DNA of 64,000 nt from Polycladidibacter hongkongensis (GCF_001561995.1 NZ_LLWC01000003.1:27917-91916); one strand, 5' to 3'; numbered from the stretch's first letter, positions 40,352 to 48,359 are shown. Made by a program: numbers and translations. The notes: a model not told the origin generated them from the sequence alone.

Positions 40352-40737
40352 AACTTTTCTAGTCCTTGACGAACCCGCTCAACGTCGCTCTGCGTGCCTG
40401 CAAGCTCAAACTTGTAAAGACACGGGCAACCGCATTTGGCGGAGATAACAGTTCCTGCATGGGCGAAAAACGCCCCGAAATTTCGATTGCCCGAAGCGAT
40501 GACGCCGCGTAGCAACTCACGATTGGCCGCAACATTTAAGAAGCGAATGACCTGTTTGTGCACCGCGCCGCGGCCTTCGCCATCTGCATAGGTTGGCGAT
40601 ATCAGGACATACGGCTTGCGTATGATCGGTAGAGGCTCGGCATCACTTAGCGGCAAGCGCTGCGCAGGTAGGCCAAGCCTCTCAATAAATCGCTGGGTGT
40701 TGCCTGAGGCACTGGAGAAATAGACAAGCTCCGCCAC
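40333..40737 (-). CDS. nrdI: NrdI flavodoxin
   Basis: 134 residues. [18 protein letters not shown] is the FMN-binding loop and [25 protein letters not shown] the NrdI signature. It supplies the oxidant that assembles the manganese-tyrosyl radical of NrdF. Sits 12 bp behind nrdH. Confidence 0.93.
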
Positions 40738-40749
40738 AGCAAAATGCGC

Positions 40750-40971
40750 CTAGGCCAGTGCGCCGATTTTATCAGGGCGGAAACCGGCCCAGTGTTGATC
40801 GCCGGCAATCACAACCGGGACCTGACGGTAGCCAAGCTCTTCCACGGTGGCCAGCGCGTCGCTGTCCTTGGTCAGATCAATGATGTTATAATCTAGTCCG
40901 GCGCTTTCAAGTGCGCGGGTGGTTGCGGTGCACTGCACACAGGCAGGCTTGGAATATACGGTAATGCTCAT
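40750..40971 (-). CDS. nrdH: NrdH glutaredoxin-like electron donor
   Basis: 73 residues with the redox pair C11-V-Q-C14 and the thioredoxin-fold QVPVVIAGDQHWAGFRPDKI. First gene of nrdHIEF, downstream of a cobalamin riboswitch with about 110 bp of leader between. Confidence 0.93.
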   Translation of the reverse strand: MSITVYSKPACVQCTATTRALESAGLDYNIIDLTKDSDALATVEELGYRQVPVVIAGDQHWAGFRPDKIGALA

Positions 40972-41083
40972 GCCATTTTCCCCAAAGCATTAGGGAGAGC
41001 GCAGCGCAAAGCTGCAACGACAGAATTGTCATTGCATCACTTCAATTGCCCCTGCGGACCCTCCGTCCGTGGTCATCATCTGT

Positions 41084-41250
41084 CCTTGGCAGGTCTCCTG
41101 ACTTCACAGCGTAACAGCAACTCCCACCTTCCCAAGGCTTAACGGCCTCAGTGGTATCTGGGAGCCGCCTACTGCATACAGTTGCGGGGGCAGTACCGGA
41201 ATTGAACCGGTTTCCCTCTTAGCTCACTTGTCAACACGCAAGAACCAAAG
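41084..41250 (-). promoter_or_regulatory. Cobalamin (AdoCbl) riboswitch upstream of nrdHIEF
   Basis: On the minus strand the region carries the class landmarks in order: GAGGGAAACCGGTT with CAATTCCGGT, ACTGCCCCCGCAACTGTA, and near the 3' end the B12-box-like GTCAGGAGACCTGCC (41088-41102). P1 can form between CTTTGG (41245-41250) and CCAAGG (41084-41089). Because class Ib reductase needs no B12, the likely logic is repression of nrdHIEF when B12 is present and a class II (NrdJ) enzyme can work. No nrdJ is in the window. No terminator with a T-run follows, so control may be at translation. Confidence 0.93.
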
Positions 41251-41287
41251 ACACTTCATATAGTGCAGCTTGGCCGAACATGGTCAA
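41251..41287 (-). promoter_or_regulatory. nrd promoter with candidate NrdR box
   Basis: Minus-strand TTGACC (41282-41287) can serve as -35 with a TATATG-like -10 near 41258-41263. GCACTATATGAAGTGT (41251-41266) matches the published NrdR-box consensus, as I recall it, at 13 of 16 positions and overlaps the -10, ending where the riboswitch begins. I did not find the second box that usually accompanies it. Confidence 0.5.
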
Positions 41288-41700
41288 CATCTTGGGGCTA
41301 AACCCACAGGTTATTATTGTGGAAACACGTAGGATCGAATAGGTCTGTACTTGAAATTTCACAGGTGCAACACTTTACGGAAATCAGCGCCGCCCGCTGG
41401 CCAATCAGCATGGATAAGCATTGCTTGACTATTGTATCAAGCAGGCCAAGTCTTAAGTAGAAGAGAACACGAGTAAATTTAAATAGAGAAAGTCAACGGA
41501 CCAAGGGTCGTGCGATACAATCATAGATTCTTGCCAAGGTGAACCTTAGGCAATGGGTGCCTCCGTGCATTGTCGGGACAGCGATAGAAGGAAGTCGTAT
41601 GAGCACAAAGAAGCAATGGCCTGAATCCTTAAGGGAAAGGTAGTGGCGCAAAGCGCCACACCTAAAGTGCGATGCGATTTATAACCTAGAGGATTGGCTA
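41288..41700. other. Gene-free region between nrd promoter and the FCD regulator
   Basis: Contains small inverted repeats CCACA/TGTGG (41304-41322) and GCTTGA/TCAAGC (41423-41442), and a perfect hairpin GTGGCGC-AAA-GCGCCAC (41643-41659) that could end transcription of the minus-strand regulator gene. A 14-codon plus-strand frame at 41600 with a good ribosome site ends in TAG and looks like the start of a lost gene. Confidence 0.4.
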
Positions 41701-41701
41701 G

Positions 41702-42388
41702 CTATTTCTTTAAGAAACGCTGACCTGCTCGCTCGGCAGCGTTTTCCAAATGCTCTCGCATCGCAGTATCAGCAAGTTCAACATTGCCCTCACGAATTGC
41801 AGTGAGAATGCGCTCGTGACCAAGCTGCGAATAGCTATTATGAAGACGCGGCTCTAACACAACGTCTCGGGTTCGCATGATCCAGTCCATGAGTGTTTCG
41901 TGGGCTGATACTAACAAGGAATTTCCAGTTATGGCGCAAAGATACCTATGAAACTTCTGGTCAAGCTCCAGATACAACTCCAGATCATCAAGCGCTTGGT
42001 CTCCAGCTTCGACAATCATTGAGAGCTCGGCGATATCCTCGTCGGTTGCATTTTCGGCAGCTTCCCTTGCAAGGCTACGCTCGAATATCAATCTTGTTTC
42101 GTTAAACTCGCGTACGCCAACAGGGTTGGCTAACAAGGAAGCTGCGATATGATTGAGTTCGTTAAACAGGGCCCGGGGATCTTGCTCAACCACCAGGGGG
42201 CGATCTCCTCTACGGATTTTGATTAACCCCTGGCGCTGAATAGAAAATAATGCCTCTCTTACAGAAGGGCGGCCAACATCAAACATCTCCATCAGAACTC
42301 GCTCAGATGGAAGTTTGTCGCCCGGTTTATACTCGCCCGATTGGATCATTCGGAGGAGTTCTTTTTCGACTGCATTCGAAAGACGCAT
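41702..42388 (-). CDS. FadR/GntR-family regulator (FCD type)
   Basis: 228 residues. N-terminal winged helix (KELLRMIQSGEYKPGDKLPSERVLMEMFDVGRPSVREALFSIQRQGLIKIRRGDRPLVV) and an all-helical FCD domain with candidate metal ligands (D and H in ELDQKFHRYLCAITGN, GHERILTAI). Related regulators (NanR/UxuR/DctR types) control uptake of sugar acids or sialic acid, in keeping with the TRAP binding protein upstream on the same strand. Confidence 0.87.
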   Translation of the reverse strand: MRLSNAVEKELLRMIQSGEYKPGDKLPSERVLMEMFDVGRPSVREALFSIQRQGLIKIRRGDRPLVVEQDPRALFNELNHIAASLLANPVGVREFNETRLIFERSLAREAAENATDEDIAELSMIVEAGDQALDDLELYLELDQKFHRYLCAITGNSLLVSAHETLMDWIMRTRDVVLEPRLHNSYSQLGHERILTAIREGNVELADTAMREHLENAAERAGQRFLKK

Positions 42389-42840
42389 ATTATGACGCTA
42401 CTGCTGTTGCTCGTAGAGGGTGGGTTGCCAACCAATGAGCAGATTTCATTTTGTTGTCGGCAACATAACTAAACAAACTGCTTTTCGCAATCGAGCAAAT
42501 TAAGTAAATATCTATTTTTTCTTTCGTTAACCTAATAAATGGCAGGATTAGACTGCCTGACAATTAGACTTTCATTGAGCAAAAAGGGTATGTGCATTGT
42601 TGTTATATTAGTTGACTGGCGTAACAATTGTAAAATCCATCAGTAAAACTTCTGCAAATATGTGTTGACGGTAAGTAAAAATTAGCTCTTTAGAAATGAT
42701 CGCATTCATATAGGTAAGGAATATAGGTTGTCCTGTCAAAGGTGTTGCACCAAACTGCTCCGTATGTTTTTGTCGGGAAAGCCATTTAACATATTGATAA
42801 ATATATATAATAGTAGTTTTCCATTCTTTGTGATCGCGAG
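42389..42840. other. A/T-rich leader of the FCD regulator
   Basis: No credible ORF. Two short dyads lie upstream of the regulator start: GGTTG-C-CAACC (42423-42433) and TGTTG-TCGG-CAACA (42452-42465); the spacing and T-G-T/A-C-A pattern suit a GntR-type operator and hint at autoregulation. Confidence 0.4.
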
Positions 42841-42845
42841 GCGAA

Positions 42846-42882
42846 AAAAAACCCACCGAAATGAGGTTGGGTTTTTTTCTAG
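42846..42882 (-). terminator. Terminator of the TRAP binding-protein gene
   Basis: On the minus strand AACCCAACC and GGTGGGTT pair with one bulge and are followed by eight T residues. It lies just past the stop at 42896. Confidence 0.85.
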
Positions 42883-42895
42883 CTCCTAAGGGAGT

Positions 42896-43879
42896 TTAGT
42901 TCGCCAATGCTTTAATTCGCTTAATGTAGTCACCTACCTTGGCGTTGGCAGCTGCGGCTTCTTCGTGCATCGGCAGCACCTTATCAATGAAGGGCTGTTT
43001 TTCCACATCAACGAAGTCAACCTTTAGCTGGTTCTTCGCAATATCGATCGCTTCCAAAGTTTGCTTGTTGTACAGCTCGCGGTGGAAGTCCATCATGTCC
43101 CTGGATGCTTGTTTAAGTGCAGTCCGGTGCTCATCTGGCAAACTATCCCAAACTTGGGATGACATGATAAGGACCCCTGGGATCATGGTATGTTCGTCCT
43201 TGGAATAGACCTTCGCAACTTCACCGTGGCGCACATCTACAAGCGCCTGAGGATTGTTTTCAGCGCCGTCGACCACACCTTGTTGCAAAGCAGAGTATAG
43301 CTCACCAAAAGCGATCGGTGTTGGGTTACCGCCGAGCAGTTCAACCATCTTAATCGCAGAGGGAGATGGTTGAACTCGAATTTTCATGCCGTTAAGATCA
43401 TCCGGTGTCTTGATTGCTTTGTTTGCATAGAACGAACGGGAGCCATCCACCATGAAAGCCAGCCCTACAAAGCCCTTATTGTGCGTCGCATTGTAGATAT
43501 CCTCAGCGATGTCGGAGGTGAGAACTTTGTAGTAATGTGGCTCGCTTGTGAAAATATAGGGAAGGGTCAAGGCCGAGTATGATGGGTCAAAGGCTTCCAT
43601 CTCACTGGCATTTGAGCGCGCCATATCCAGCAGACCGTTTTGCACCAGCTCCACCGACTCCCGTTGAGAGCCAAGCTGTGCGTTGGGGAACACGCGGATG
43701 CGTAACTGCCCATCTGTGAGTTCTTTGACCCGGCCAGCCATAAACTCTAATGAAATGTGGGCGGGGTTATCCGTGGGCAAGTTGTGGCTCAGGCGGAGTG
43801 ATTTCGCCTCGGCTGCGGCAGAGAATGTAAGGGCTGCAGTTGCTAAAGTGACAGCAAAAGCATTGCGCTTGATGAACAT
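42896..43879 (-). CDS. TRAP transporter solute-binding protein (DctP family)
   Basis: 327 residues with a signal peptide ending near AEA-KS. DctP landmarks: RLSHNLPTDNPAHISLEFMAGRVKELTDGQLRIRVFPNAQLGSQRE at the mature N-terminus, the ligand-arginine region GMKIRVQPSPSAIKMVELLGGNPTPIAFGELYSALQQGVVDGAENNP. It captures an organic acid in the periplasm. No DctQ or DctM membrane partner is adjacent: the gene is bounded by a terminator downstream and by the prophage-side region upstream. Confidence 0.9.
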   Translation of the reverse strand: MFIKRNAFAVTLATAALTFSAAAEAKSLRLSHNLPTDNPAHISLEFMAGRVKELTDGQLRIRVFPNAQLGSQRESVELVQNGLLDMARSNASEMEAFDPSYSALTLPYIFTSEPHYYKVLTSDIAEDIYNATHNKGFVGLAFMVDGSRSFYANKAIKTPDDLNGMKIRVQPSPSAIKMVELLGGNPTPIAFGELYSALQQGVVDGAENNPQALVDVRHGEVAKVYSKDEHTMIPGVLIMSSQVWDSLPDEHRTALKQASRDMMDFHRELYNKQTLEAIDIAKNQLKVDFVDVEKQPFIDKVLPMHEEAAAANAKVGDYIKRIKALAN

Positions 43880-44094
43880 GTTTTTCTCCCTTTTGCGGGT
43901 TATTGGCTCAACGGGTGAGCAGTCGAAAGCGCCGAAAACAGTGCTTAAGATCAGTGTTTCTAACAGATTACTGAGCGTTACAGTTTAAGACTGCGTAAAA
44001 GAAATTCCTTTGAAGCGCAGAACAAACGAAACTGTGCTGATTGGTGGACCAAAGCTAAAGTGCATAGGTAAAAACGATGAAATCAGCGATATTA

Positions 44095-44122
44095 AAATTC
44101 CATAATCCAAATTATGCGCAAT
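44095..44122. other. Left prophage attachment site, dif-like (attL)
   Basis: The 16-bp core CATAATCCAAATTATG (44101-44116) recurs at the right end. The 28-bp window has two 11-bp arms around a 6-bp centre (44106-44111), the geometry of Xer sites. On the minus strand the prophage-side arm reads ATTGCGCATAA, 9 of 11 identical with the XerC arm of E. coli dif. Confidence 0.75.
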
Positions 44123-44233
44123 ATAAAATTGATTTAATATAATGAATTCAGCCACTTATAGTTAACGCAATGCTTACACACGCACATTACCGAGGTTAAC
44201 CCTCAAATGTAAAATGCAATTAGGGGTTGTGTT

Positions 44234-44632
44234 GTGTACTTACCTTTTAAAGATGAGCTGATAGAAAAAGAAATCGACGTGCTTGTTAAGCATCTAGAGT
44301 GGGAATTGATTTTACTTAAAAAAATGGCTGTGGAGAAAAAACGGTCCCGCCTACGGCGCAATGATCTCGAAAAGGTGTTTGCAAGTCTCCCCCTTGATGT
44401 TAACCCCCAGAAGTTCGCAGAAATCAACGGCCTAAGTATCGATCTAGTAAACTACTGGTATTTGTGTAAGCGCAGGAGCGCCGAATACATAAGCCGCGAA
44501 AAACGGAATCGCGAAATCATGCTGATGATGCGACGCGGCGCGACAAATCGGCAAATCGCGAACCGCTTTGACCTGCATCCAAGCTCTGTTAGCCGGATTA
44601 TTCGCAAATATCGGGAAAGCGTGCGGGTATAA
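44234..44632 (+). CDS. Prophage helix-turn-helix protein
   Basis: 132 residues from a GTG at 44234 with AGGGG upstream. The C-terminal 45 residues (MLMMRRGATNRQIANRFDLHPSSVSRIIRKY) are a clear helix-turn-helix of the resolvase/Trp-repressor style; the N-terminal half is charged and helical. It stands alone on the plus strand at the left end of the prophage, facing away from attL, so it may regulate the late operon or help recombination as an accessory factor. Neither is shown. Confidence 0.7.
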   Translation: MYLPFKDELIEKEIDVLVKHLEWELILLKKMAVEKKRSRLRRNDLEKVFASLPLDVNPQKFAEINGLSIDLVNYWYLCKRRSAEYISREKRNREIMLMMRRGATNRQIANRFDLHPSSVSRIIRKYRESVRV

Positions 44633-44666
44633 AAAAAGCCCTTGTCGATCACACAGCGACAAGGGC
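44631..44666 (-). terminator. Terminator ending the prophage minus-strand transcription
   Basis: GCCCTTGTCG (44638-44647) pairs with CGACAAGGGC (44657-44666); on the minus strand a run of seven T follows. The stem lies partly inside the last codons of the 97-residue gene, whose stop is at 44649-44651. Confidence 0.88.
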
Positions 44667-44942
44667 AAGAAGTAAGACCGCCAGCAAGCTAATCAAAAGT
44701 GACGGTACACTGCGGATTCTAGCAGGCTGGTTGCCTGTGTCCAGACCCGACCAACCGGAAAGCCACAGCTGAGTTAAATCAGGTCCTGACGGCGCAGGGC
44801 TTGCCGTGGGCAGCAGATTAAGCGGTTGCCCTCCCCCTGCAGCGCCCTTTTTTTTGCACTCCTTCATGCGGGCATAGCCCAGCATGTCAGGATGAGGTTC
44901 CCAGCCGCATGGCGCGCGGATTGTGCCTGCATCAAGTGCCAT
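44649..44942 (-). CDS. Prophage small membrane protein, 97 residues
   Basis: AGGGG lies upstream of the ATG at 44942. The protein is glycine/proline-rich in the middle and ends in one hydrophobic helix (SLLISLLAVLLLALVAV) that runs to the last residue. No known family recognised. It is separated from the rest of the late genes by a terminator at 45081-45109, so it has its own promoter or receives read-through. Confidence 0.6.
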   Translation of the reverse strand: MALDAGTIRAPCGWEPHPDMLGYARMKECKKKGAAGGGQPLNLLPTASPAPSGPDLTQLWLSGWSGLDTGNQPARIRSVPSLLISLLAVLLLALVAV

Positions 44943-45080
44943 TTTTTCCCCTAGTCAAAAAGAATGATTTTGCGCGGATCCACCCCTATGAGGGTTTGAT
45001 AAGCGCAACCAGGTTGCAATCCTATTCTATAAAAGCCTGTGCCAGGAGCGACTATTTTAGAATTTCATTCCCAGCGATGG

Positions 45081-45109
45081 ATAAAGAAAAGCCCCGCAAC
45101 AACGGGGCT
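45081..45109 (-). terminator. Terminator of the prophage late operon
   Basis: AGCCCCG (45090-45096) pairs with CGGGGCT (45103-45109), followed on the minus strand by TTTCTTTAT. Confidence 0.8.
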
Positions 45110-45114
45110 CAGTG

Positions 45115-45258
45115 CTAGCGCTTCTTGGTGGCGAACCAGTAGACGCCAAGGCCTGCGACCACAGCAAACAGGAACATTTTGTTATTCTGTTTTTGCTGCG
45201 TGGTTTCGCCGCCCATCCAATCAACGGCCCAATCAGGCAGGTAATCATAGATGTTCAA
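45115..45258 (-). CDS. Prophage small membrane protein, 47 residues, TTG start
   Basis: The TTG at 45256-45258 follows directly on the TAA of the upstream gene, with GGAGGG 6 bases before it, so it is translated by re-initiation. The product begins NIYDYLPDWAVDWMGG and has one helix (MFLFAVVAGLGVYWFA) before a basic end ATKKR, the layout of a virion-membrane protein. Too short for most gene callers. Confidence 0.7.
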   Translation of the reverse strand: MNIYDYLPDWAVDWMGGETTQQKQNNKMFLFAVVAGLGVYWFATKKR

Positions 45259-45477
45259 TTAGTTGCCCTCCTTCAGCAGCATTGCAGCCAGTCCGGAAAG
45301 CGTCAGGGCGCTGCCGGTAGCCAGATCGGATGTGGTGAGCGATGTTGCCAGTTGCTGGACGGTGTGCGGATCCACAACGCCGAACAACTGAGCCAAGCCA
45401 AGGCCAACCAGCGGCAGGCCTGCAAATGTAGAGGGCTCTTGCATACGGCGTACAAGCCCTGTGAACAGTGAAACCAT
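45259..45477 (-). CDS. Prophage small hydrophobic protein, 72 residues
   Basis: Two weakly hydrophobic stretches (TFAGLPLVGLGLAQLFGVV and ATGSALTLSGLAAMLL). Its ATG overlaps the previous stop (TAATG) and its own stop abuts the next start, so it is part of a chain of coupled tiny genes. Unrecognised; a membrane-associated virion protein is the likely role. Confidence 0.7.
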   Translation of the reverse strand: MVSLFTGLVRRMQEPSTFAGLPLVGLGLAQLFGVVDPHTVQQLATSLTTSDLATGSALTLSGLAAMLLKEGN

Positions 45478-45638
45478 TATTTTTGTTCCTTCAGGTTTTC
45501 GATTTGAACCGCGTTGATTTTGATCTCTGCGCGGTTGTCGGCAATTTCTCGGCTGTTGTTGACCAGTTGCAGCGCTGCCCAGCCCAGCAGTGCGGCGGTG
45601 AGTGTCGAGGCGATCGAGTTGAAATCAAGCTTTGCCAT
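45477..45638 (-). CDS. Prophage small protein, 53 residues
   Basis: ATG at 45638, stop at 45477-45479 overlapping the next ATG by one base. It begins MAKLDFNSIASTLTAALLGWAA with one hydrophobic helix, then a charged amphipathic tail rich in N, E and K. The layout resembles small holin- or spanin-like proteins, and it sits next to the lysin, but identity is unproven. Confidence 0.65.
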   Translation of the reverse strand: MAKLDFNSIASTLTAALLGWAALQLVNNSREIADNRAEIKINAVQIENLKEQK

Positions 45639-45795
45639 TTAGCCACTTCCCCCCGAAATAAACGGCGATCCCTGCAACGCTGGCATATGCCAGCGGCGCG
45701 CTTTTCTGTGCCGCTTCGCCGGTTTTGTGCGCGGCCACTGCCACGGCCAGCGCATCAACTGCCACCAGTAGGCCCACAGCAATGACCAGCGGCAT
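45625..45795 (-). CDS. Prophage small membrane protein, 56 residues
   Basis: Starts at the ATG 45793-45795, directly after the lysin stop, and overlaps the next gene by 14 bp. Two hydrophobic stretches (LVIAVGLLVAVDALAVAVAA and APLAYASVAGIAVYF) around a short polar turn suggest a two-helix membrane protein; its place right behind the lysin makes a holin the first guess. Confidence 0.65.
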   Translation of the reverse strand: MPLVIAVGLLVAVDALAVAVAAHKTGEAAQKSAPLAYASVAGIAVYFGGKWLNGKA

Positions 45796-46530
45796 TTAGG
45801 CAATCCCCGCGTAAAACATATGCACGCCATATTCCGCCGTTTTGCGCGCGTTGGGGCTGGCGGCAATCCAGCGCGGCTGCGCAATATAGTTTGCGTAATA
45901 GTGGGTTGCTCCGCCTGTGTTGTCCGGCAATTGCCCTGCGGTGGCTCTGCGGGCCACAATCAGGCAGTCCTCAAACAGCGCATTGCCCTGATTGGGTTGC
46001 AGGTTCTCAATGCGCGCGCGCATAGGGTCGCTAGCGTTCCAGCAGGAGAACTGCCACGGCTGCAAGCACACGCTGGCAACGGAGTTCGGCCAACGCCGTG
46101 AGCGTACACGGTTCAAGATGACGGAGGCCACGGCTTGCTTGCCTTGATACTTCTCGCGGTTGGCTTCGCCGTACAGGGTACGGGCCAGCGTTAGGGTGTC
46201 ATAGTCCACCCCCGCCCCTTGCTGCGGTGTATGCAGTACAGGAGCGGGGAACTGGACGACTGGTGCGCCGGTTGCTTCCGGCTTGTTATTATCGTTCACG
46301 TTGTTTCCCCAGTCGAAAAGATTGGATAGGCTCTGCGTAAATCCGGAAAGCCAGTTTTCAGGAGCGGCAGCCGGTTGCCAGCTTCCGCCTTGGTGTGTGG
46401 GTGCCTGTTGCGCCTGCGGCGCTTGTGGCGTCGTTGTGGTGGTGGTTGTGATACTGCCCTTGCTGCGCACAACCTGCCATGCAGCGGCTCCGCCTGCCCC
46501 GACAATGATGAGCGCAGCTAGGGCCTTCAT
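45796..46530 (-). CDS. Prophage SleB-type cell wall hydrolase with membrane anchor
   Basis: 244 residues. An N-terminal helix (LAALIIVGAGGAAAWQVV), a T/Q/P-rich linker, then the Hydrolase_2/SleB domain at about 108-244 (LARTLYGEANREKYQGKQAVASVILNRV, with the catalytic Glu near 120; GATHYYANY). Such muralytic enzymes can serve for entry, as virion proteins of membrane phages, or for lysis. Its start overlaps the upstream gene by 4 bp. Confidence 0.83.
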   Translation of the reverse strand: MKALAALIIVGAGGAAAWQVVRSKGSITTTTTTTPQAPQAQQAPTHQGGSWQPAAAPENWLSGFTQSLSNLFDWGNNVNDNNKPEATGAPVVQFPAPVLHTPQQGAGVDYDTLTLARTLYGEANREKYQGKQAVASVILNRVRSRRWPNSVASVCLQPWQFSCWNASDPMRARIENLQPNQGNALFEDCLIVARRATAGQLPDNTGGATHYYANYIAQPRWIAASPNARKTAEYGVHMFYAGIA

Positions 46531-46838
46531 GTGGTCACCGCTGGCAGTGCCTCAGCATAAATGCTAACCGAGTGTTCAACTGAGCAAGTGTATTTGAGGG
46601 CTTTCCCTGCTGACACTATGAAATCGGAAAACTCGTATTCCCCACCGCCAGTTAATTCCTGATTCATTTGCAGTGGTACGCCGTGCAATTGTAAGGTCGC
46701 GCCAGACTGTTTTTTTACCTTGAAATGAAGCTTGCGGACGATAAAGCCATCATTCTTATCAGGCTGAATGAGATTGAACCAATCATGACGTCCGCCGCTA
46801 GACTTTAAGATTACACTATGTGCGGGAAGACTTGTCAT
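46527..46838 (-). CDS. Prophage putative virion protein, 103 residues
   Basis: All-beta in appearance, with no membrane helix or signal. Coupled at both ends by 4-bp overlaps (46835-46838 and 46527-46530). In content and place it resembles a minor capsid or spike protein; I recognise no family. Confidence 0.6.
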   Translation of the reverse strand: MTSLPAHSVILKSSGGRHDWFNLIQPDKNDGFIVRKLHFKVKKQSGATLQLHGVPLQMNQELTGGGEYEFSDFIVSAGKALKYTCSVEHSVSIYAEALPAVTT

Positions 46839-47371
46839 TCGCTAACCTCAAATACGACCAAGCGACCTCTGTTGTTTCCAACTTCCAGTGCACTAAAGGC
46901 ATCAGTTGCGTTGGTTTCAAATGAGTCTAATGAACGCAGCCAAATGCCTGAATTCAAAACTATGGATGAGGCCGACAGGTTTTGAAACCGAATGGAGCGG
47001 CGTTTCGGGTTATAATCGGCAACCTCCATTTCTCCGTTTACCTCGTACACCCGCACATCACCGTTTTTGGGCTTGCTTTCCAGCATCAATCCGCCGCCGG
47101 TGATGTTCAATCGGTCGTCGGTGAGATCACTGTCAGAAACAACCAGAGTTGCAGTGATTTCCGCATCCGTGTTGTTCATCAAGGTGAAGCGGCTGAACGC
47201 TTCATTAGCGCGTACAGAAAGCCCCTTTTCAAAGGTGATACCGCCCTGCCCGTTTTCAAAGGCAATTTTGAACGGCGCTGTGGAAGCCGTACAGCGTACG
47301 GCATAACCGGACGCGGCCCGCTCAATGACAGCCCCAGCGGGTAGAACAATTTCAAACTCGTTGACCTGCAT
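46835..47371 (-). CDS. Prophage putative virion protein, 178 residues
   Basis: Beta-rich, starting MQVNEFEIVLPAGAVIERAA; strand-turn-strand text throughout and no helix-forming membrane segment. The composition is that of a jelly-roll or spike protein. Between structural genes of the late operon. No close family recognised; could be the penton or spike protein of this virus. Confidence 0.6.
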   Translation of the reverse strand: MQVNEFEIVLPAGAVIERAASGYAVRCTASTAPFKIAFENGQGGITFEKGLSVRANEAFSRFTLMNNTDAEITATLVVSDSDLTDDRLNITGGGLMLESKPKNGDVRVYEVNGEMEVADYNPKRRSIRFQNLSASSIVLNSGIWLRSLDSFETNATDAFSALEVGNNRGRLVVFEVSE

Positions 47372-47372
47372 G

Positions 47373-47741
47373 TTAATTCCTTAACAGATACGCGATTGTC
47401 AGGACGCTAACGCCCATCAATAGTGCGTTGTTGCGCGATTTGGTGTTGCTTGGTGCCTCCACTGGCGAGCCCTGCGCCACTGCGGCGGTGGTTGCGCTTT
47501 GCCGGTCCACAATATCCATGGCGCGGGTCACCAGCTGCCCTGCCCCGTTGATTGCGTTGCTGGTAAAATCCAGCAGCTCTTGCGGGGCTTGCTCGATGTA
47601 GATATCTCCATTGCCCCCTTGCGTGGTGGCAACGAAAGAACCCGCTTCGGCAGCAATCTTGTTGTCGGTGTTGCTCGTGCTCTGGTGCGAGCTGCTACTG
47701 CTGGAACTATCGCCGCCCAAGTGAAAACACCCCGCTGGCAA
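47373..47741 (-). CDS. Prophage membrane protein with serine-rich start, 122 residues
   Basis: The first start is a TTG at 47741; a second TTG at 47720, which begins MGGDSSSSSSS, is equally likely and would reduce the overlap with the upstream gene. A serine run is followed by a polar region and a C-terminal membrane helix (NALLMGVSVLTIAYLLRN). Likely virion membrane protein. Confidence 0.6.
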   Translation of the reverse strand: MPAGCFHLGGDSSSSSSSHQSTSNTDNKIAAEAGSFVATTQGGNGDIYIEQAPQELLDFTSNAINGAGQLVTRAMDIVDRQSATTAAVAQGSPVEAPSNTKSRNNALLMGVSVLTIAYLLRN

Positions 47742-48135
47742 GTGGTAGCGCCATCAGTGTTGAAATGGCCTTGAAATTCAACCGCTCAAGGGCGGCCTTC
47801 AGCGTGGTTCTGGAAACACCAACGGTAATGCGGTTGCAGTCGTTTTCCTCGGCAATGCGCATAAACGCATCGCGAAGCGGCTCCAGCCATTTGCCACCAT
47901 TGGCGCGGCTGACATTGGCAGCCATGACAGCCAATTCGCGGCCATGGGCAAAGCTGCGGAACTCATAGGCAGCGGCCACCTGAAGAACGCCCTCGCTATC
48001 GCGCAAGGTGATAGCGAAAACGCCTTCAAGCCGGTCCTTGCTCATATAATCCGGATCATGCTTGCGCGTGCTTTCGGCCAAATATTCCAGTGTGTCGCCT
48101 TCGACGCGTTCCGCCAGATTTACAAACAATTTCAA
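47707..48135 (-). CDS. Prophage GNAT-like protein, 142 residues
   Basis: EGVFAITLRDSEGVLQVAAAYEFR, then GRELAVMAANVSRANGGKWLEPLRDAFMRIAEENDCNRITVGV and RTTLKAALERLNFKAISTLM follow the strand order of a GNAT acetyltransferase. The acetyl-CoA loop is not clear, so it may be a non-catalytic relative. It lies among structural genes, where similar proteins of unknown role are found in other small phages. Confidence 0.5.
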   Translation of the reverse strand: MKLFVNLAERVEGDTLEYLAESTRKHDPDYMSKDRLEGVFAITLRDSEGVLQVAAAYEFRSFAHGRELAVMAANVSRANGGKWLEPLRDAFMRIAEENDCNRITVGVSRTTLKAALERLNFKAISTLMALPLASGVFSLGRR

Positions 48136-48359
48136 AACAGTTTTTTCCCTTTACTCAGGTACAAAAGCGCCGCGCCTGCGGCAATTATCGCCCAGATCGG
48201 CAGGCCCATGATGGTTCCCTGCTGCTGCTGGCGTCCAAATGGATCCCAGTTGCCTGCGTTCCAATTGGCGTTATAGCCAACATTCTGGCGGGCTCCGGAT
48301 ATCGCGGGCCCTGTGCTCAAGGCCAGTTGCGGCATGGGGCTTGGTGCTGGTGCTGTCAT
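48132..48359 (-). CDS. Prophage small membrane protein, 75 residues
   Basis: A proline/asparagine/glutamine-rich N-terminal 48 residues and a single C-terminal helix (IMGLPIWAIIAAGAALLYL) with a basic end. Coupled by ATGA overlaps on both sides. Typical of virion membrane proteins of PM2-like phages; no family recognised. Confidence 0.65.
   Translation of the reverse strand: MTAPAPSPMPQLALSTGPAISGARQNVGYNANWNAGNWDPFGRQQQQGTIMGLPIWAIIAAGAALLYLSKGKKLF

Noticed and set aside
41600..41644. Short plus-strand frame MSTKKQWPESLRER with a good ribosome site
   Set aside because: Only 14 codons before TAG, with no downstream partner on that strand; probably a gene remnant, too short to identify as a transposase.
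42608..42856. 82-codon minus-strand ORF between the TRAP gene and the FCD regulator
   Set aside because: Its start codon lies inside the terminator hairpin and the product has no family features or ribosome site.
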